Positions 38,766 to 48,359 of a stretch of 64,000 nt of DNA are shown here, piece after piece. The stretch is from Myxococcales bacterium (GTDB lineage: Bacteria > Myxococcota_A > Polyangia > Polyangiales > Polyangiaceae). Under the pieces are notes generated by a model. The model was not told the origin of the DNA and ran no database searches. It worked only from the letters and a program-made list of their open reading frames with translations. Made by a program: the position numbers and the translations under genes. How positions within the stretch are numbered: position 1 is the stretch's first letter; every line of letters begins with the position of its first letter. Location of the stretch: positions 1 to 64,000 of the forward strand of contig CANJCO010000006.1 of the NCBI GenBank assembly GCA_947473045.1, in the 5' to 3' direction.

Positions 38766-40541
38766 TTACTTTCGCGAGGGCGTTCGCGCCGAGCCCGCGC
38801 AGGCCCAGTCTCGTTCCACACGAGAGGCACACCACGACGCGGCGAGCTTCGCCCCGCCCACGGCGAGGGTAATTTCGGCGGCGGGTGCAGGCAGGTTGAC
38901 CGCCTTCGCCGCGCGCAGCGTCGCCATCGCGGCCGCGTCGCAGATCAACGCAGCGGCACCGACGCCCGCAAGGCACATGCTGAGCGAGCTCGGAAGCGAC
39001 TCGGCGACGACCGCCCGCACGTGGCTCGCGCCGTTCAAGGCTGCCTGCGTGGCGGCCCGCGCTTCGTCGAGCGAGGCGCAGACGACGAGGCATGGGGCGC
39101 TGATCGAAGCGAGCGACGAGCCGGCTACGACGGCCAGAGACTGAGCCGCTTTCCACGGCGCTGCCGCGGCGAACGAGGCGATCGCGCGCTTGGCCCCCGC
39201 GTCGACGGGGCGCTTTTCGCGAGCGACGAGGACATCGTCGGTCGGAAGCGTTCGTGGAACGGTCACGCGAACCGGCCGTTTGAAGCCGCGAGGGTCTCCG
39301 ATTTCGCCCGTCGCGACGGCGAACGCGAGCGTCTCGGCCGATGCCACGACGAAGCCCCTTCCCGGCGACGCGGGCTCCGGATCGCTGGTGCGCACGCTGA
39401 CGGCGCCGTCTTCGGGCGGCGGATACATTTCGCCCGTAAGCACGCGAAGATCAGGCTCGATCAGCCGCGCGCCGGTCGCGACGAGGTCCGTCAGCGCGCC
39501 CTCGGCGGCGAGCACTTCGAGCATCTGGCGCGTCGGAACAGCCAGGAGCAAATCGAGTCGCGGGGGAACCCGCTTCGACTTGAGCAGCGCGGCTGCCGCG
39601 AGCAAATCACGCAAGGTCGCGCCCGAGTCTCCGCCCAGAAGCGCCTGCGTAACGGGCTTTCCGGCGAGGTCGCGCACGCTGCGAACCTTTCCCTGCTCGT
39701 CGCGCAGCAACGGATCGACCGCCGACAGATCGATTTGCACGATCTCTTCAGTCGGTGCTCCGGCGTCGGGCGCGAGGGCCCGGTGTGCCTTCGACCGCCG
39801 CTGATCGCGAAGGTAGACCTCCGTACGCTCATCGCTCGTAAACACCACCGCCCACGCGCCGAGTTCGGGCGCGAGCGACGCGAGTACCGCACGCTCGGCC
39901 ACCGACAGCAGCCGAGCGCTCGCACCAACGAACTCAAGCACGACCGGAGCGCGATGCTGCGCTTCGACGCGCCGCACGGCTTCACCGAGACCGCGGCGAA
40001 TCAGCTCGAGCGCCACATCGCGAGCGCACACGAAGGGCCGCACGCGCCCGGTCAACTGCACCTGAATGCTGCGGGGCGGGCGCAAGGTGACGCGGCCGGT
40101 CACGAGCGCCTCGGCCAGCTGCGAAGGCGGCGCGAGCACAGTCAGCATTCCGACGCCGCCGCTCGACGCAAGTCGGGGGTCGTCCGTCAGGCAGAGCCGA
40201 GCAGGACTGGCAAAACGCTCGAGATGCACCGCCCCCGGGAACCCAACGCCGGGCCGCCCGACGAGCACGCCATGACTCAGATACTCCGCCGCTGTCGCAG
40301 ACGCCGGCGCGTCGACCGTCGACACGACCGCGCGTCCGTCGTAGGCAATGGCAACTTCAACGGCAGCCTTTTTCAGGCCGTAAGATGCCGCCTCGGCGAG
40401 CACACGCCCCGGCTGACGCGAGAGCGCGACCTGATCGACTTTGACGACAGTAAAGTCGCCCGAGAGCGACGGGTCTTCAGCCCGTCCCGCGAGGACCTTT
40501 TGGGCCATCGTGCGCGGGGGATCCCCAGCTTTGGCGCGCAT
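38766..40541 (-). CDS. Aconitase/isopropylmalate-dehydratase-like protein lacking canonical Fe-S cysteines
   Basis: LAEALVTGRVTLRPPRSIQVQLTGRVRPFVCARDVALELI; RLLSVAERAVLASLAPELGAWAVVFTSDERTEVYL; LASPGRGFVVASAETLAFAVATGEIGDPR-like block; C-terminal LAVVAGSS...HVRAVVAESLPSSL swivel-like region. Confidence 0.75.
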   Translation of the reverse strand: MRAKAGDPPRTMAQKVLAGRAEDPSLSGDFTVVKVDQVALSRQPGRVLAEAASYGLKKAAVEVAIAYDGRAVVSTVDAPASATAAEYLSHGVLVGRPGVGFPGAVHLERFASPARLCLTDDPRLASSGGVGMLTVLAPPSQLAEALVTGRVTLRPPRSIQVQLTGRVRPFVCARDVALELIRRGLGEAVRRVEAQHRAPVVLEFVGASARLLSVAERAVLASLAPELGAWAVVFTSDERTEVYLRDQRRSKAHRALAPDAGAPTEEIVQIDLSAVDPLLRDEQGKVRSVRDLAGKPVTQALLGGDSGATLRDLLAAAALLKSKRVPPRLDLLLAVPTRQMLEVLAAEGALTDLVATGARLIEPDLRVLTGEMYPPPEDGAVSVRTSDPEPASPGRGFVVASAETLAFAVATGEIGDPRGFKRPVRVTVPRTLPTDDVLVAREKRPVDAGAKRAIASFAAAAPWKAAQSLAVVAGSSLASISAPCLVVCASLDEARAATQAALNGASHVRAVVAESLPSSLSMCLAGVGAAALICDAAAMATLRAAKAVNLPAPAAEITLAVGGAKLAASWCASRVERDWACAGSARTPSRK

Positions 40542-40713
40542 GCAGTTCTTTGCCTTGACTGCTCGGTAACGAACACGACTGCAGGAACACGAGCGCCCGG
40601 AAAGCTACAACCTGCCAGCCTGCGGAAGCAAGGGCTAAGGGCGAACGGACGCCGCACCGGCGCGGGCGCAACCTAGTTGACCGTGCCGCCAGCGCGCATC
40701 TAGGGTGCCTTGC

Positions 40714-41070
40714 ATGTTCAAAGATGCGCTCCGAGACATTGTGGAGCAGGTCGACGGCGGCCTCGCCGGCCTCATCATGGATGCCAGCGGCATTACGCTG
40801 GAGCGCTACACGAAGGCGGGCGCCACGGTCGACATCGACACGGTCGGCATCGAGTTCGGCGTCGTGGTGAGCGCGGTGAAGCGGGCCACCGAAATGCTCG
40901 AGGCCGGCGCTCCGCGTGAGCTCGCGGTCACCACCGCCAACATGACCACCATCATTCGCATGCTCGACGACACGTATTTTCTGGCGCTCGCGCTGTCCCC
41001 CGAAGGCAACGTCGGCAAGGGCCGGTACCTGATGCGAACGGCCGCGCCGAAGATCACCGCCGAGCTCTGA
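40714..41070 (+). CDS. Roadblock/LC7 domain protein
   Basis: 118 aa; VDGGLAGLIMDASGITLERYTK... FLALALSPEGNVGKGRYLMRTAAPKI. Confidence 0.82.
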   Translation: MFKDALRDIVEQVDGGLAGLIMDASGITLERYTKAGATVDIDTVGIEFGVVVSAVKRATEMLEAGAPRELAVTTANMTTIIRMLDDTYFLALALSPEGNVGKGRYLMRTAAPKITAEL

Positions 41071-41073
41071 CGG

Positions 41074-41532
41074 GTGAGCGCTCCGCAGCTAAGGGTGCTG
41101 TGCCTGTCGGGTCCGAACCTCCAGCTGCTCGGAACGAGGGAGCCGGAGGTTTACGGCCCAACGACCCTCGACGAAATCCACGCCTCGTTGAGGGGCGCCG
41201 GCGCCGCCCTCGGCGTTGAGGTCACCTGCCGCCAAAGCAATCACGAAGGCGAGCTGGTCGACTGGATCGGCGCAGCGCGCGGCGCGTTCGAAGGGCTGCT
41301 GCTCAACGCGGGAGCCCTCTCGCACACGTCACTGTCGCTCTTCGATGCGATCAAGGCGGTGTCGCTGCCGTGCGTCGAAGTCCATCTCTCGAACCCCGAG
41401 GCGCGCGAGCCCTTTCGTCATCACTCGATGATCGCCGGGGCCTGCCTCGGCAAGGTCACCGGATTCGGGGCTCACAGCTACGCGCTTGCGCTGACCGGAC
41501 TCGCGTCTCACCTGTCGGCCAAAACGCGCTGA
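41074..41532 (+). CDS. aroQ: 3-dehydroquinate dehydratase type II
   Basis: LCLSGPNLQLLGTREPEVYG, RQSNHEGELVDWI, LLLNAGALSHTSLSL, VEVHLSNPEAREPFRHHS. Confidence 0.95.
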   Translation: MSAPQLRVLCLSGPNLQLLGTREPEVYGPTTLDEIHASLRGAGAALGVEVTCRQSNHEGELVDWIGAARGAFEGLLLNAGALSHTSLSLFDAIKAVSLPCVEVHLSNPEAREPFRHHSMIAGACLGKVTGFGAHSYALALTGLASHLSAKTR

Positions 41533-41631
41533 CGACGCGCGCGTGCCGCGCTGCGTTGACACGCGAAAGCTTTTTCGCAGCACAGCAGCCCTTCCCTAGC
41601 GAGTTCGCAAAGGGCTAGTGTTCGGCTCCTG

Positions 41632-42075
41632 ATGATGGAGATCGACAAACTTCGCGCCCTGATCGACGTGCTCATCGAAAAGGACGTTGCCGAGTTCGAA
41701 CACGAAGACGAATCGGCCCGCGTGCGAATCGTGCGCGGGAAGGTCGTCGCGAACGCTCAAGCCGCGATCGCCGCGGGCTCTTCCGGCGCCGCGCCCGGCG
41801 TGGCCCCGAAAGGCGAGGACCTCGTCGATGACAGCAACGCCTTCATCACGAGCCCGTTCGTCGGCACGTTCTACCGCGCGCCAAGCCCGGACGCGCCCAC
41901 GTTCGTCGAGGTAGGTTCGGTAGTTCGCCCCGGGCAGAGCCTCTGCATCATCGAGGCGATGAAGCTCATGAACGAGATCGAGAGCGACGTGTCCGGTACC
42001 GTCGTCGAAGTGCTCGTTCCAAATGGCAAGAGCGTCGAGTTCGGCCAGAAACTCTTCCGCGTGAAGAAGGCCTGA
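41632..42075 (+). CDS. accB: Biotin carboxyl carrier protein of acetyl-CoA carboxylase
   Basis: [48 protein letters not shown]. Confidence 0.96.
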   Translation: MMEIDKLRALIDVLIEKDVAEFEHEDESARVRIVRGKVVANAQAAIAAGSSGAAPGVAPKGEDLVDDSNAFITSPFVGTFYRAPSPDAPTFVEVGSVVRPGQSLCIIEAMKLMNEIESDVSGTVVEVLVPNGKSVEFGQKLFRVKKA

Positions 42076-42088
42076 CGCGGGCCGCGCC

Positions 42089-43444
42089 ATGTTCAAGAAG
42101 ATCCTCATCGCCAACCGCGGCGAGATCGCGCTGCGGATTCTGCGCGCGTGTCGCGAGCTCGGCATCAAGACGGTGGCCGTCCACTCTGAAGCCGACGCGC
42201 GGGCGCTGCACGTTCGGTTCGCCGACGAGGCCGTGTGCATCGGCCCGGCCGCGGCGACGAAGAGCTACCTGAACATCCCCGCGATTATCAGCGCAGCCGA
42301 AATCACGGCGGCCGACGCGCTGCACCCGGGATACGGGTTTCTGTCAGAAAACGCCGAGTTCGCGCGAATTTGTCAGAAGTGCAACATCACGTTCATCGGC
42401 CCGTCTCCTGAAGCGATGCGCGCGTGGGGCGACAAGGTCACCGCGCGCGAAAATGCGGCGCGGTTCGGTCTGCCGCTGCTGCCGGGAAGCGCCGTGCTGC
42501 GCGACGCGGCGCACGCCATCGAAGAAGCAGGTCGCATTGGCTACCCCGTGATTCTCAAGGCCTCCGGAGGCGGAGGAGGTCGCGGCATGCGCATCGTGCG
42601 CGCCGCGAGCGAGATGGAAAACAACTTCGCGCAGGCGACCCACGAAGCCACGACAGGCTTCAAGAACCCTGACGTGTTCCTCGAGAAATTCATCGAGCGC
42701 CCCAAGCACATCGAATTTCAGGTGCTGGCCGACTCACATGGCGGCGTCTGGACGCTTGGCGAACGCGAATGTTCGCTGCAAAGGCGCCACCAAAAAGTGA
42801 TCGAAGAAGCTCCGAGCCCCGCGCTGTCGGCCGAGAAGCGACAGGAGCTGGGTGAGGTGATTCGCGGGGCCATTCGCGCGACCGGGTACCGCTCGCTCGG
42901 CACACTCGAATTCATCATGGACGAGGACAAAAACCTTTATTTCCTCGAGATGAACACGCGCGTGCAGGTCGAGCACCCCGTCACCGAAATGGCCACGGGA
43001 CTCGATCTCGTCGCGCTGCAGATCCGCGCGGCAGCGGGCGAGAAAATCGAGCTCCCCGACACCCGCCCCTGGGGCTTTCGTGGCCACGCGATCGAGTGCC
43101 GCATCAACGCCGAAGACCCGAAGACCTTCGTGCCGTGGCCTGGGCTCATAACCGAGTACCATCCCGCCGGCGGCGCGGGCGTCCGCGTCGACTCGGGGGT
43201 CTACGGCGGCTGGCGTGTGCCCGCCGATTACGACTCACTCATCGCGAAGCTGATCGTACACGCCCCCACGCGCGCTGAGGCCATCGTGCGCATGAGGCGA
43301 GCGCTTTCGGAGTTCATCGTGGGGGGCATCCGCACCAACATCGAACTCCACAAGCAGCTGCTCGACAATCAGGAGGTCATCGACGGAACGATGACCACCC
43401 GAACGATCGAAAACATGCTCTCAGCCGAAAAAGCCAAGGGCTGA
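42089..43444 (+). CDS. accC: Biotin carboxylase
   Basis: [55 protein letters not shown]. Confidence 0.97.
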   Translation: MFKKILIANRGEIALRILRACRELGIKTVAVHSEADARALHVRFADEAVCIGPAAATKSYLNIPAIISAAEITAADALHPGYGFLSENAEFARICQKCNITFIGPSPEAMRAWGDKVTARENAARFGLPLLPGSAVLRDAAHAIEEAGRIGYPVILKASGGGGGRGMRIVRAASEMENNFAQATHEATTGFKNPDVFLEKFIERPKHIEFQVLADSHGGVWTLGERECSLQRRHQKVIEEAPSPALSAEKRQELGEVIRGAIRATGYRSLGTLEFIMDEDKNLYFLEMNTRVQVEHPVTEMATGLDLVALQIRAAAGEKIELPDTRPWGFRGHAIECRINAEDPKTFVPWPGLITEYHPAGGAGVRVDSGVYGGWRVPADYDSLIAKLIVHAPTRAEAIVRMRRALSEFIVGGIRTNIELHKQLLDNQEVIDGTMTTRTIENMLSAEKAKG

Positions 43445-43454
43445 GTCAGCGCGG

Positions 43455-44756
43455 TCAGTTGCCCTCCCAACGCAGGCTCTCTCCCTGCGTCGTGGAAATG
43501 CGCTGCTGGTTCATCCCCTGATTGTTGCTCGTGTACAGGCCGCCACGCGTCGAGAAAAACGCCACGGTGCGACCGTCGGGAGCGCAAGCAGGATACGTGT
43601 TCGAGCCTTGATCCTGGGTGAGTCGCTTCATGCTGCCAGCGCTGCCATCGGGGCCCACGCTGAAGATGTCCCAGGTAGCGCCGTCGCGTCCCATGAACAC
43701 GATGCGGGCGCCCTCGGGGTCGTTGCACCATGCAGGCGCCATGTTGTAGGCGCCGCGCCAACTGACGCGTTTGTTGTCGACGTAAATCTGGGGACTCCCA
43801 CCTTGATTGGACACGTAGGCGAGCTGCCCCCCCGGGCCGAACGCGGGGTGCGTGTTGAGACCTCCCGTTGTGGCGCGCGCGAGGTTGGACCCATCGGCGC
43901 CGCCGACCCAAATGTCGCTCGCGCCATTTTGTGAGATGACGAGCGCCATCTTACCGGAGCCGAAAGCGACGCCGAAAATCAGGCCCGTGCGCTCAAGGAC
44001 GGCAGCAGGATTGCCGACTCGAAACAGCGAGTAGCGGCCGTCGGGGACGCCGCCTGCATAGTAGACCGCCCCGGCGGGGCCGACCGCGGGCGCCAGGGCC
44101 ACGTTCGTGCTGGCGGCGAGGCGGGAGAGATTTTGCCCGTCGCTGTCGATCGAAAACAGCCCCTTCTGGCCGCGACCGGTGGTCGCGCTGAAGACCATAC
44201 GCGTTCCGAAGGTGCCCGACGTGCCGGTGAACCACTTGATGACTTCGTTGACGAACTGATGCACGACGCCGCGCACGCCGCCCGCAGCCACGTCGTACTC
44301 CTTCGTGAGCACGGCTTCCGCCCCCCGCGATACGACGAACAGCTTGAGCACAACGTGAAGCTGCGCCCCGCGCGTGACAGTGGAGCCCTTGATGACGCCA
44401 TCGGCGCCAACGTTTCTCCAGGAAGCCGGGTCGATGCTCGCGACTTCGGTCGACAGGTTTGCGGTGAAGCTCGCCGGGTCGAGCACTTGAAACATCGACG
44501 ACAGGGTGAAATCGCGCGAGGCCGTTTCGGTGGCGCCTTTGCCGACCTCGGCGTCGCCCGTCCATGCCGGGACTGCGACTTTGAACAGCGCGCGATTGCC
44601 CCCGCTGACAACAATCTGGGTGACCTGTCCCCCCGTAGGGCTCGCCGCAGTGGGCAGCGCGGAGCTCGCTTGAGATTGCGCCGTCGCGGGCCACGCGCAC
44701 ACAAGCGCCGAGCCTGCGAGCAGCACGCACAGCGGAGCCGTCCTGGTTATTTGCAT
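43455..44756 (-). CDS. tolB: Tol-Pal system protein TolB
   Basis: WD40-like beta-propeller repeats (THPAFGPGGQLAYVSNQGGSPQIYV, NTYPACAPDGRTVAFFSTRGGLYT); N-terminal signal; downstream of tolA-like gene. Confidence 0.92.
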   Translation of the reverse strand: MQITRTAPLCVLLAGSALVCAWPATAQSQASSALPTAASPTGGQVTQIVVSGGNRALFKVAVPAWTGDAEVGKGATETASRDFTLSSMFQVLDPASFTANLSTEVASIDPASWRNVGADGVIKGSTVTRGAQLHVVLKLFVVSRGAEAVLTKEYDVAAGGVRGVVHQFVNEVIKWFTGTSGTFGTRMVFSATTGRGQKGLFSIDSDGQNLSRLAASTNVALAPAVGPAGAVYYAGGVPDGRYSLFRVGNPAAVLERTGLIFGVAFGSGKMALVISQNGASDIWVGGADGSNLARATTGGLNTHPAFGPGGQLAYVSNQGGSPQIYVDNKRVSWRGAYNMAPAWCNDPEGARIVFMGRDGATWDIFSVGPDGSAGSMKRLTQDQGSNTYPACAPDGRTVAFFSTRGGLYTSNNQGMNQQRISTTQGESLRWEGN

Positions 44757-45547
44757 CTCGATGTATCTCCGTGCAGATCGCCCGACAAGGCTACTTGAAC
44801 CGTACGCCCCTTGAAGGCATCTGCCACCTCGGCCGGAGGGTCCGGCAGCGCCGCGCGGTCGTCCATGAGTTTTTGCAGCATGGTGCGCGCCGAGTCATCG
44901 AAGAGCTCGTTGCCGCTCGGCTTCACCGGGTCGAGGCGAAGATGCCAGATCACCATTCGGGGGCTCACGTTGAACTGAAATACCACGCACAGGCGGTTCG
45001 CCTCTCCCTGGGAGATGACCGTCGGATACTGCCAACGCTCATGAAAAAAGCCCCCGAGGCGCGCACCGTAGAGGTCACCCGCGTGAACCTTCGAGGGGTC
45101 GGTTTCGAGTCCGCCCTCGACTCCCTCCGAGAAGCCTTGTTCAGGCCTCGCCTTGCCGCCATCTTCTGCGAACGGGTCACTCTTCGCGAGCAGCCGCGTG
45201 AGATCGCTGTCGTCGACATTCGGAGGCCGCGGGCCCGCATCTGCCGGATTTTTTTGCGCCGGATCATTGGGCGAAGGCGCGATATCCTGCTTGGGCGCGG
45301 TCGACTTGCGCGGCACGACGCGGTCGGGAAGCTGGCTCGGATCGATCGGCTTACCGAGCTTGAGCAGCGACGCCGCGATCACCGGCTTTGACACGAGGGA
45401 TTGATCGGCGGACTCCTGCGGCATCGGATGGGTTGCCCGCACCACAAGCACAATCAGCGGCACAAGGTGCAGCGCGACGGCGACCGCAACGCCGAGCGCG
45501 ACCTCATCGCTGCTGTACCTGGGATTGAGAGCTGACGTGCTCGCCAA
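44747..45547 (-). CDS. TonB/TolA-like energy transducer
   Basis: Single N-terminal TM, proline/charged linker, C-terminal TolA/TonB-like domain; between tolR and tolB. Confidence 0.8.
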   Translation of the reverse strand: MASTSALNPRYSSDEVALGVAVAVALHLVPLIVLVVRATHPMPQESADQSLVSKPVIAASLLKLGKPIDPSQLPDRVVPRKSTAPKQDIAPSPNDPAQKNPADAGPRPPNVDDSDLTRLLAKSDPFAEDGGKARPEQGFSEGVEGGLETDPSKVHAGDLYGARLGGFFHERWQYPTVISQGEANRLCVVFQFNVSPRMVIWHLRLDPVKPSGNELFDDSARTMLQKLMDDRAALPDPPAEVADAFKGRTVQVALSGDLHGDTSRCK

Positions 45548-45563
45548 GAGTCGACCTTCCGCC

Positions 45564-45986
45564 CTATTTTACGGTTAAGGGGTCGGTTACCATCCCCAGC
45601 TTTTCGACGCCCGCCGCGCGCGCCGCGGCCATGACGCGAAGCACGACGCCGTATTTCACGTTCTCGTCGGCCTGCACGTACAGCTCTTTTTCGTCGGCGA
45701 GGCGCGCGTTGGTCTTGAGCTTGCCTTCGACGTCGCCGGTGATTTCGTCTTTGCCCAGATAGACGTGCTCGTCGGCTGTCACGATCACCATGAGCTTGGT
45801 GTCATCGGTCTGCATCGGCGCGCTCTTCACTTTCGGCAAGTCGACCGACACGCCGGTGGTCAGGAGCGGCGCCGTGACCATGAAGATCACGAGGAGCACG
45901 AGCATGACGTCGATCAGCGGCGTCACGTTGATTTCGTTGAGGCCCGAGAGGCGCTTTCTGCCGCCGTGGCCCAGCGAAGCGCCCAT
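45564..45986 (-). CDS. tolR: ExbD/TolR family protein
   Basis: [37 protein letters not shown]. Confidence 0.95.
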   Translation of the reverse strand: MGASLGHGGRKRLSGLNEINVTPLIDVMLVLLVIFMVTAPLLTTGVSVDLPKVKSAPMQTDDTKLMVIVTADEHVYLGKDEITGDVEGKLKTNARLADEKELYVQADENVKYGVVLRVMAAARAAGVEKLGMVTDPLTVK

Positions 45987-45988
45987 CG

Positions 45989-46738
45989 TTACAGGCCGCC
46001 CATGCGCGCGCGCGAGGCAACGTCAGCCGCGAAGCCTTCCATGATGTCGCCGAGCTGCTGAACGCGTCGCGCAAAATAATTGTACGCCATGACGCTGGGA
46101 ATGGCTGCGACGAGCCCAATCGCAGTTGCGATCAGCGCTTCGGCGATTTTCGGAGCGACCACTGGAAGGTTCGCGTTCTGCTGGTTTCCGATGCTGAGAA
46201 ACGCGTCCATGATCCCGTAGACGGTGCCAAATAGCCCGATGAAGGGAGCCGTCGATCCGATGGTACCAAGAAGGCTCATCCACGATTCGAGATGGCTCAC
46301 TTCTTTCGCAGCGGCCCGTCGCGTCGCGCTCTCGACGTGCATGCCCTGAGCGTCGTCGAGCTTGCGCAGCGTGCCGCCGGTCATGCGGAGCATCTCGTCG
46401 TAGCCGACCGCGAAGATACGGGCGAAGGGTGACCCACGAAACGCGGAGAGACCTTGCGCGATCTCAGCGAAGCCCGAAGCCCGGTCAAAAGCGTCGAGAA
46501 ATTTCGCGGACTCGCCGCGAGCGCGGGCAAGATGCAGCGCTTTAACGCCGATGACGATCCAGCACGTGACGCTGAACATCACGAGCAGCAGCAGCACGAG
46601 TTTTACCGGCACCGACGCCTGCAGGACGAGCACCACCGGATCGAGCTTGGGAGGCTCCGGCAAACTCGCGCCGGAGGGCGGGGCCGCGAGCGAAGCTGTG
46701 ATGGCGCCCAGAGCGTGAGCAGGTTGATTCCAGAACAT
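45989..46738 (-). CDS. tolQ: MotA/TolQ/ExbB proton channel family protein
   Basis: [28 protein letters not shown]...[25 protein letters not shown]. Confidence 0.95.
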   Translation of the reverse strand: MFWNQPAHALGAITASLAAPPSGASLPEPPKLDPVVLVLQASVPVKLVLLLLVMFSVTCWIVIGVKALHLARARGESAKFLDAFDRASGFAEIAQGLSAFRGSPFARIFAVGYDEMLRMTGGTLRKLDDAQGMHVESATRRAAAKEVSHLESWMSLLGTIGSTAPFIGLFGTVYGIMDAFLSIGNQQNANLPVVAPKIAEALIATAIGLVAAIPSVMAYNYFARRVQQLGDIMEGFAADVASRARMGGL

Positions 46739-46837
46739 ACGAGCACGGTGGTAGCGATCTCGGCAGGGCGCGTCAACGATGGAGACAAGCGCGCGAAACC
46801 GCTGGCCTCGACGTCTGAACGGGCGTAATCACCGCGC

Positions 46838-47341
46838 GTGGCCCTGCCTTCCCGTCGCACCTCAATCGCTGTCTGCTTCGCCGCCGGCCTCGCCGCCTGC
46901 AGCGCCGCGACCACCACGACGACGAGCACGACGTTCACACCTGTGACGGGAGTCTCGGTTAGCGCTGACGCCCTGATTGGCGCGCGGGGTTGCGGCTCGC
47001 AACCCGGACAAGTCTATAAATACGCCGCGGTCATCTATGGGCCGTCCGACGGTTCAGACGCGGGCGTTGTCGCGCTCGGAGCCGGAGCGTACGACTGCTA
47101 CGCGGATGCGCTTTTCGCGAACCTCGCCAATTCTGGAGTCGCGAGCTTTACCGTCGCGATCTACGCCTACGATGCGCCCGCCTACGCCGCGCACGCGAGC
47201 GACATTCAAAGCGCGCTGTCGCTGGCTTCGCTCGACCCGGCGCGGCTCGCGCTCCGCGCCACCTACGTCACGCACTGCTCCGCATCGCAGCAGGCCGGCG
47301 TGCAGGTGCTCGCCATTTGCGATCCGCTCGCCGCGCCCTGA
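46838..47341 (+). CDS. Hypothetical lipoprotein
   Basis: MALPSRRTSIAVCFAAGLAACSAATTTTTSTT lipobox-like N-terminus. Confidence 0.65.
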   Translation: MALPSRRTSIAVCFAAGLAACSAATTTTTSTTFTPVTGVSVSADALIGARGCGSQPGQVYKYAAVIYGPSDGSDAGVVALGAGAYDCYADALFANLANSGVASFTVAIYAYDAPAYAAHASDIQSALSLASLDPARLALRATYVTHCSASQQAGVQVLAICDPLAAP

Positions 47342-47387
47342 ATGTAACGCGCCTTGCGCCAGCGATCGGCGCGACCTACGCTAAAGG

Positions 47388-48215
47388 TTGATGGAAGCGC
47401 CCATGCTCGCCGTGCCTCGACTGGGCCGCGTGCTCAAGGTCGCGATGGTTCTCGTCGCCATTTTCGGCGTCGGAGGCGGTCTGCTCTGGAGCGCCGTGCC
47501 AGGCGGTCAGAGCGTGCTCGTCAATTGGCTGTTTTGCAATCCTGCGATGGTCCTGTCGAGGCCCTGGACGCTCGTCACCGCCGGCCTCTGCACCAATCCG
47601 GAGAGCTACGGCCACCTCGTCGTCACGCTCCTCGGGCTGTATTTTCTAGGTCCCGACCTTGAGAGACGGTGGGGCGGAGCGCGGTTCGCGAGGCTGCTTT
47701 TAATCTCGGTCGTGGCCGGCTTCGTGCTCTCTGCGGCGCTCGACGCGCTCGCTCCCGGGCAGGCTCGCTTGTTTCATCCGCCGGTCATGTTTGGCACCGG
47801 CGCTGCGCTCTCCGCGCTGGCAACGGCATGGTCACGCGAAAATCCGGGCGCGCAGATTCGCCTCTTCTTCTTCCTGCCGGTCTCCGGAAAAGCCCTGCTG
47901 TGGGTCACGCTCGGCTTCTGCGCGCTGGGGCTCGTCTACCCCGCTGGAGTGCCCGAAGGCGTCGCGTCGCCGTTCGGCGGCGTGATCGCAGGGCTGCTGC
48001 TGGGGGGCACACCCTCGCCGCTGCGAACGCTCTACTTGCGCGGCAAGCTCGCGGTGCTGCGCCGCGGCTCGCCCCCCATGCGCATCGACCTCGGCCCCGA
48101 GCGACCGGTCCGCCGGGCACGCGCGGGCGGCCCCGAGCTGCGCGTCGTCCCGGGCGGCCTGGGGGACGAGCGCGACAAGCCTCGCGGCGCCCGCGACAAG
48201 CGCTACCTCAACTAG
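47388..48215 (+). CDS. Rhomboid-like membrane protein lacking catalytic Ser/His
   Basis: Six or so TMs; NPAMVLSRPWTLVTAGLCTNPESYGHLVVTLLGLYFLGPDLERRWG; FGTGAALSALATA where GxSG is expected; ASPFGGVIAGLLLGG where His is expected. Confidence 0.75.
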   Translation: MMEAPMLAVPRLGRVLKVAMVLVAIFGVGGGLLWSAVPGGQSVLVNWLFCNPAMVLSRPWTLVTAGLCTNPESYGHLVVTLLGLYFLGPDLERRWGGARFARLLLISVVAGFVLSAALDALAPGQARLFHPPVMFGTGAALSALATAWSRENPGAQIRLFFFLPVSGKALLWVTLGFCALGLVYPAGVPEGVASPFGGVIAGLLLGGTPSPLRTLYLRGKLAVLRRGSPPMRIDLGPERPVRRARAGGPELRVVPGGLGDERDKPRGARDKRYLN

Positions 48216-48359
48216 CAGGGCGCGCGAAAAACACCCTGCCAGGAATTGGCGAAGCCAATTGCGTGGGGTGGGGACCGGCGAAAAACCGCGTTTTTCGGGG
48301 CGGGGAGGTGCATACCTCCCCGAGATGAAAGGCTAGCAGGCCGCTGCTTCAACGGCCTG
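48216..48359 (-). repeat. Five-hairpin intergenic repeat, copy B (inverted)
   Basis: Inverted relative to copy A: 48244-48260 (AATTGGC-GAA-GCCAATT), 48279-48297 (CGAAAAAC-CGC-GTTTTTCG), 48301-48322 (CGGGGAGGT-GCAT-ACCTCCCCG), 48337-48359 (CAGGCCG...CGGCCTG); spacers GCGTGGGGTGGGGACC and AGATGAAAGGCTAG match copy A. Confidence 0.95.

Noticed and set aside
39021-40676. 551-aa + strand ORF
   Set aside because: Antisense to the aconitase-like gene; no motifs, R/H-rich
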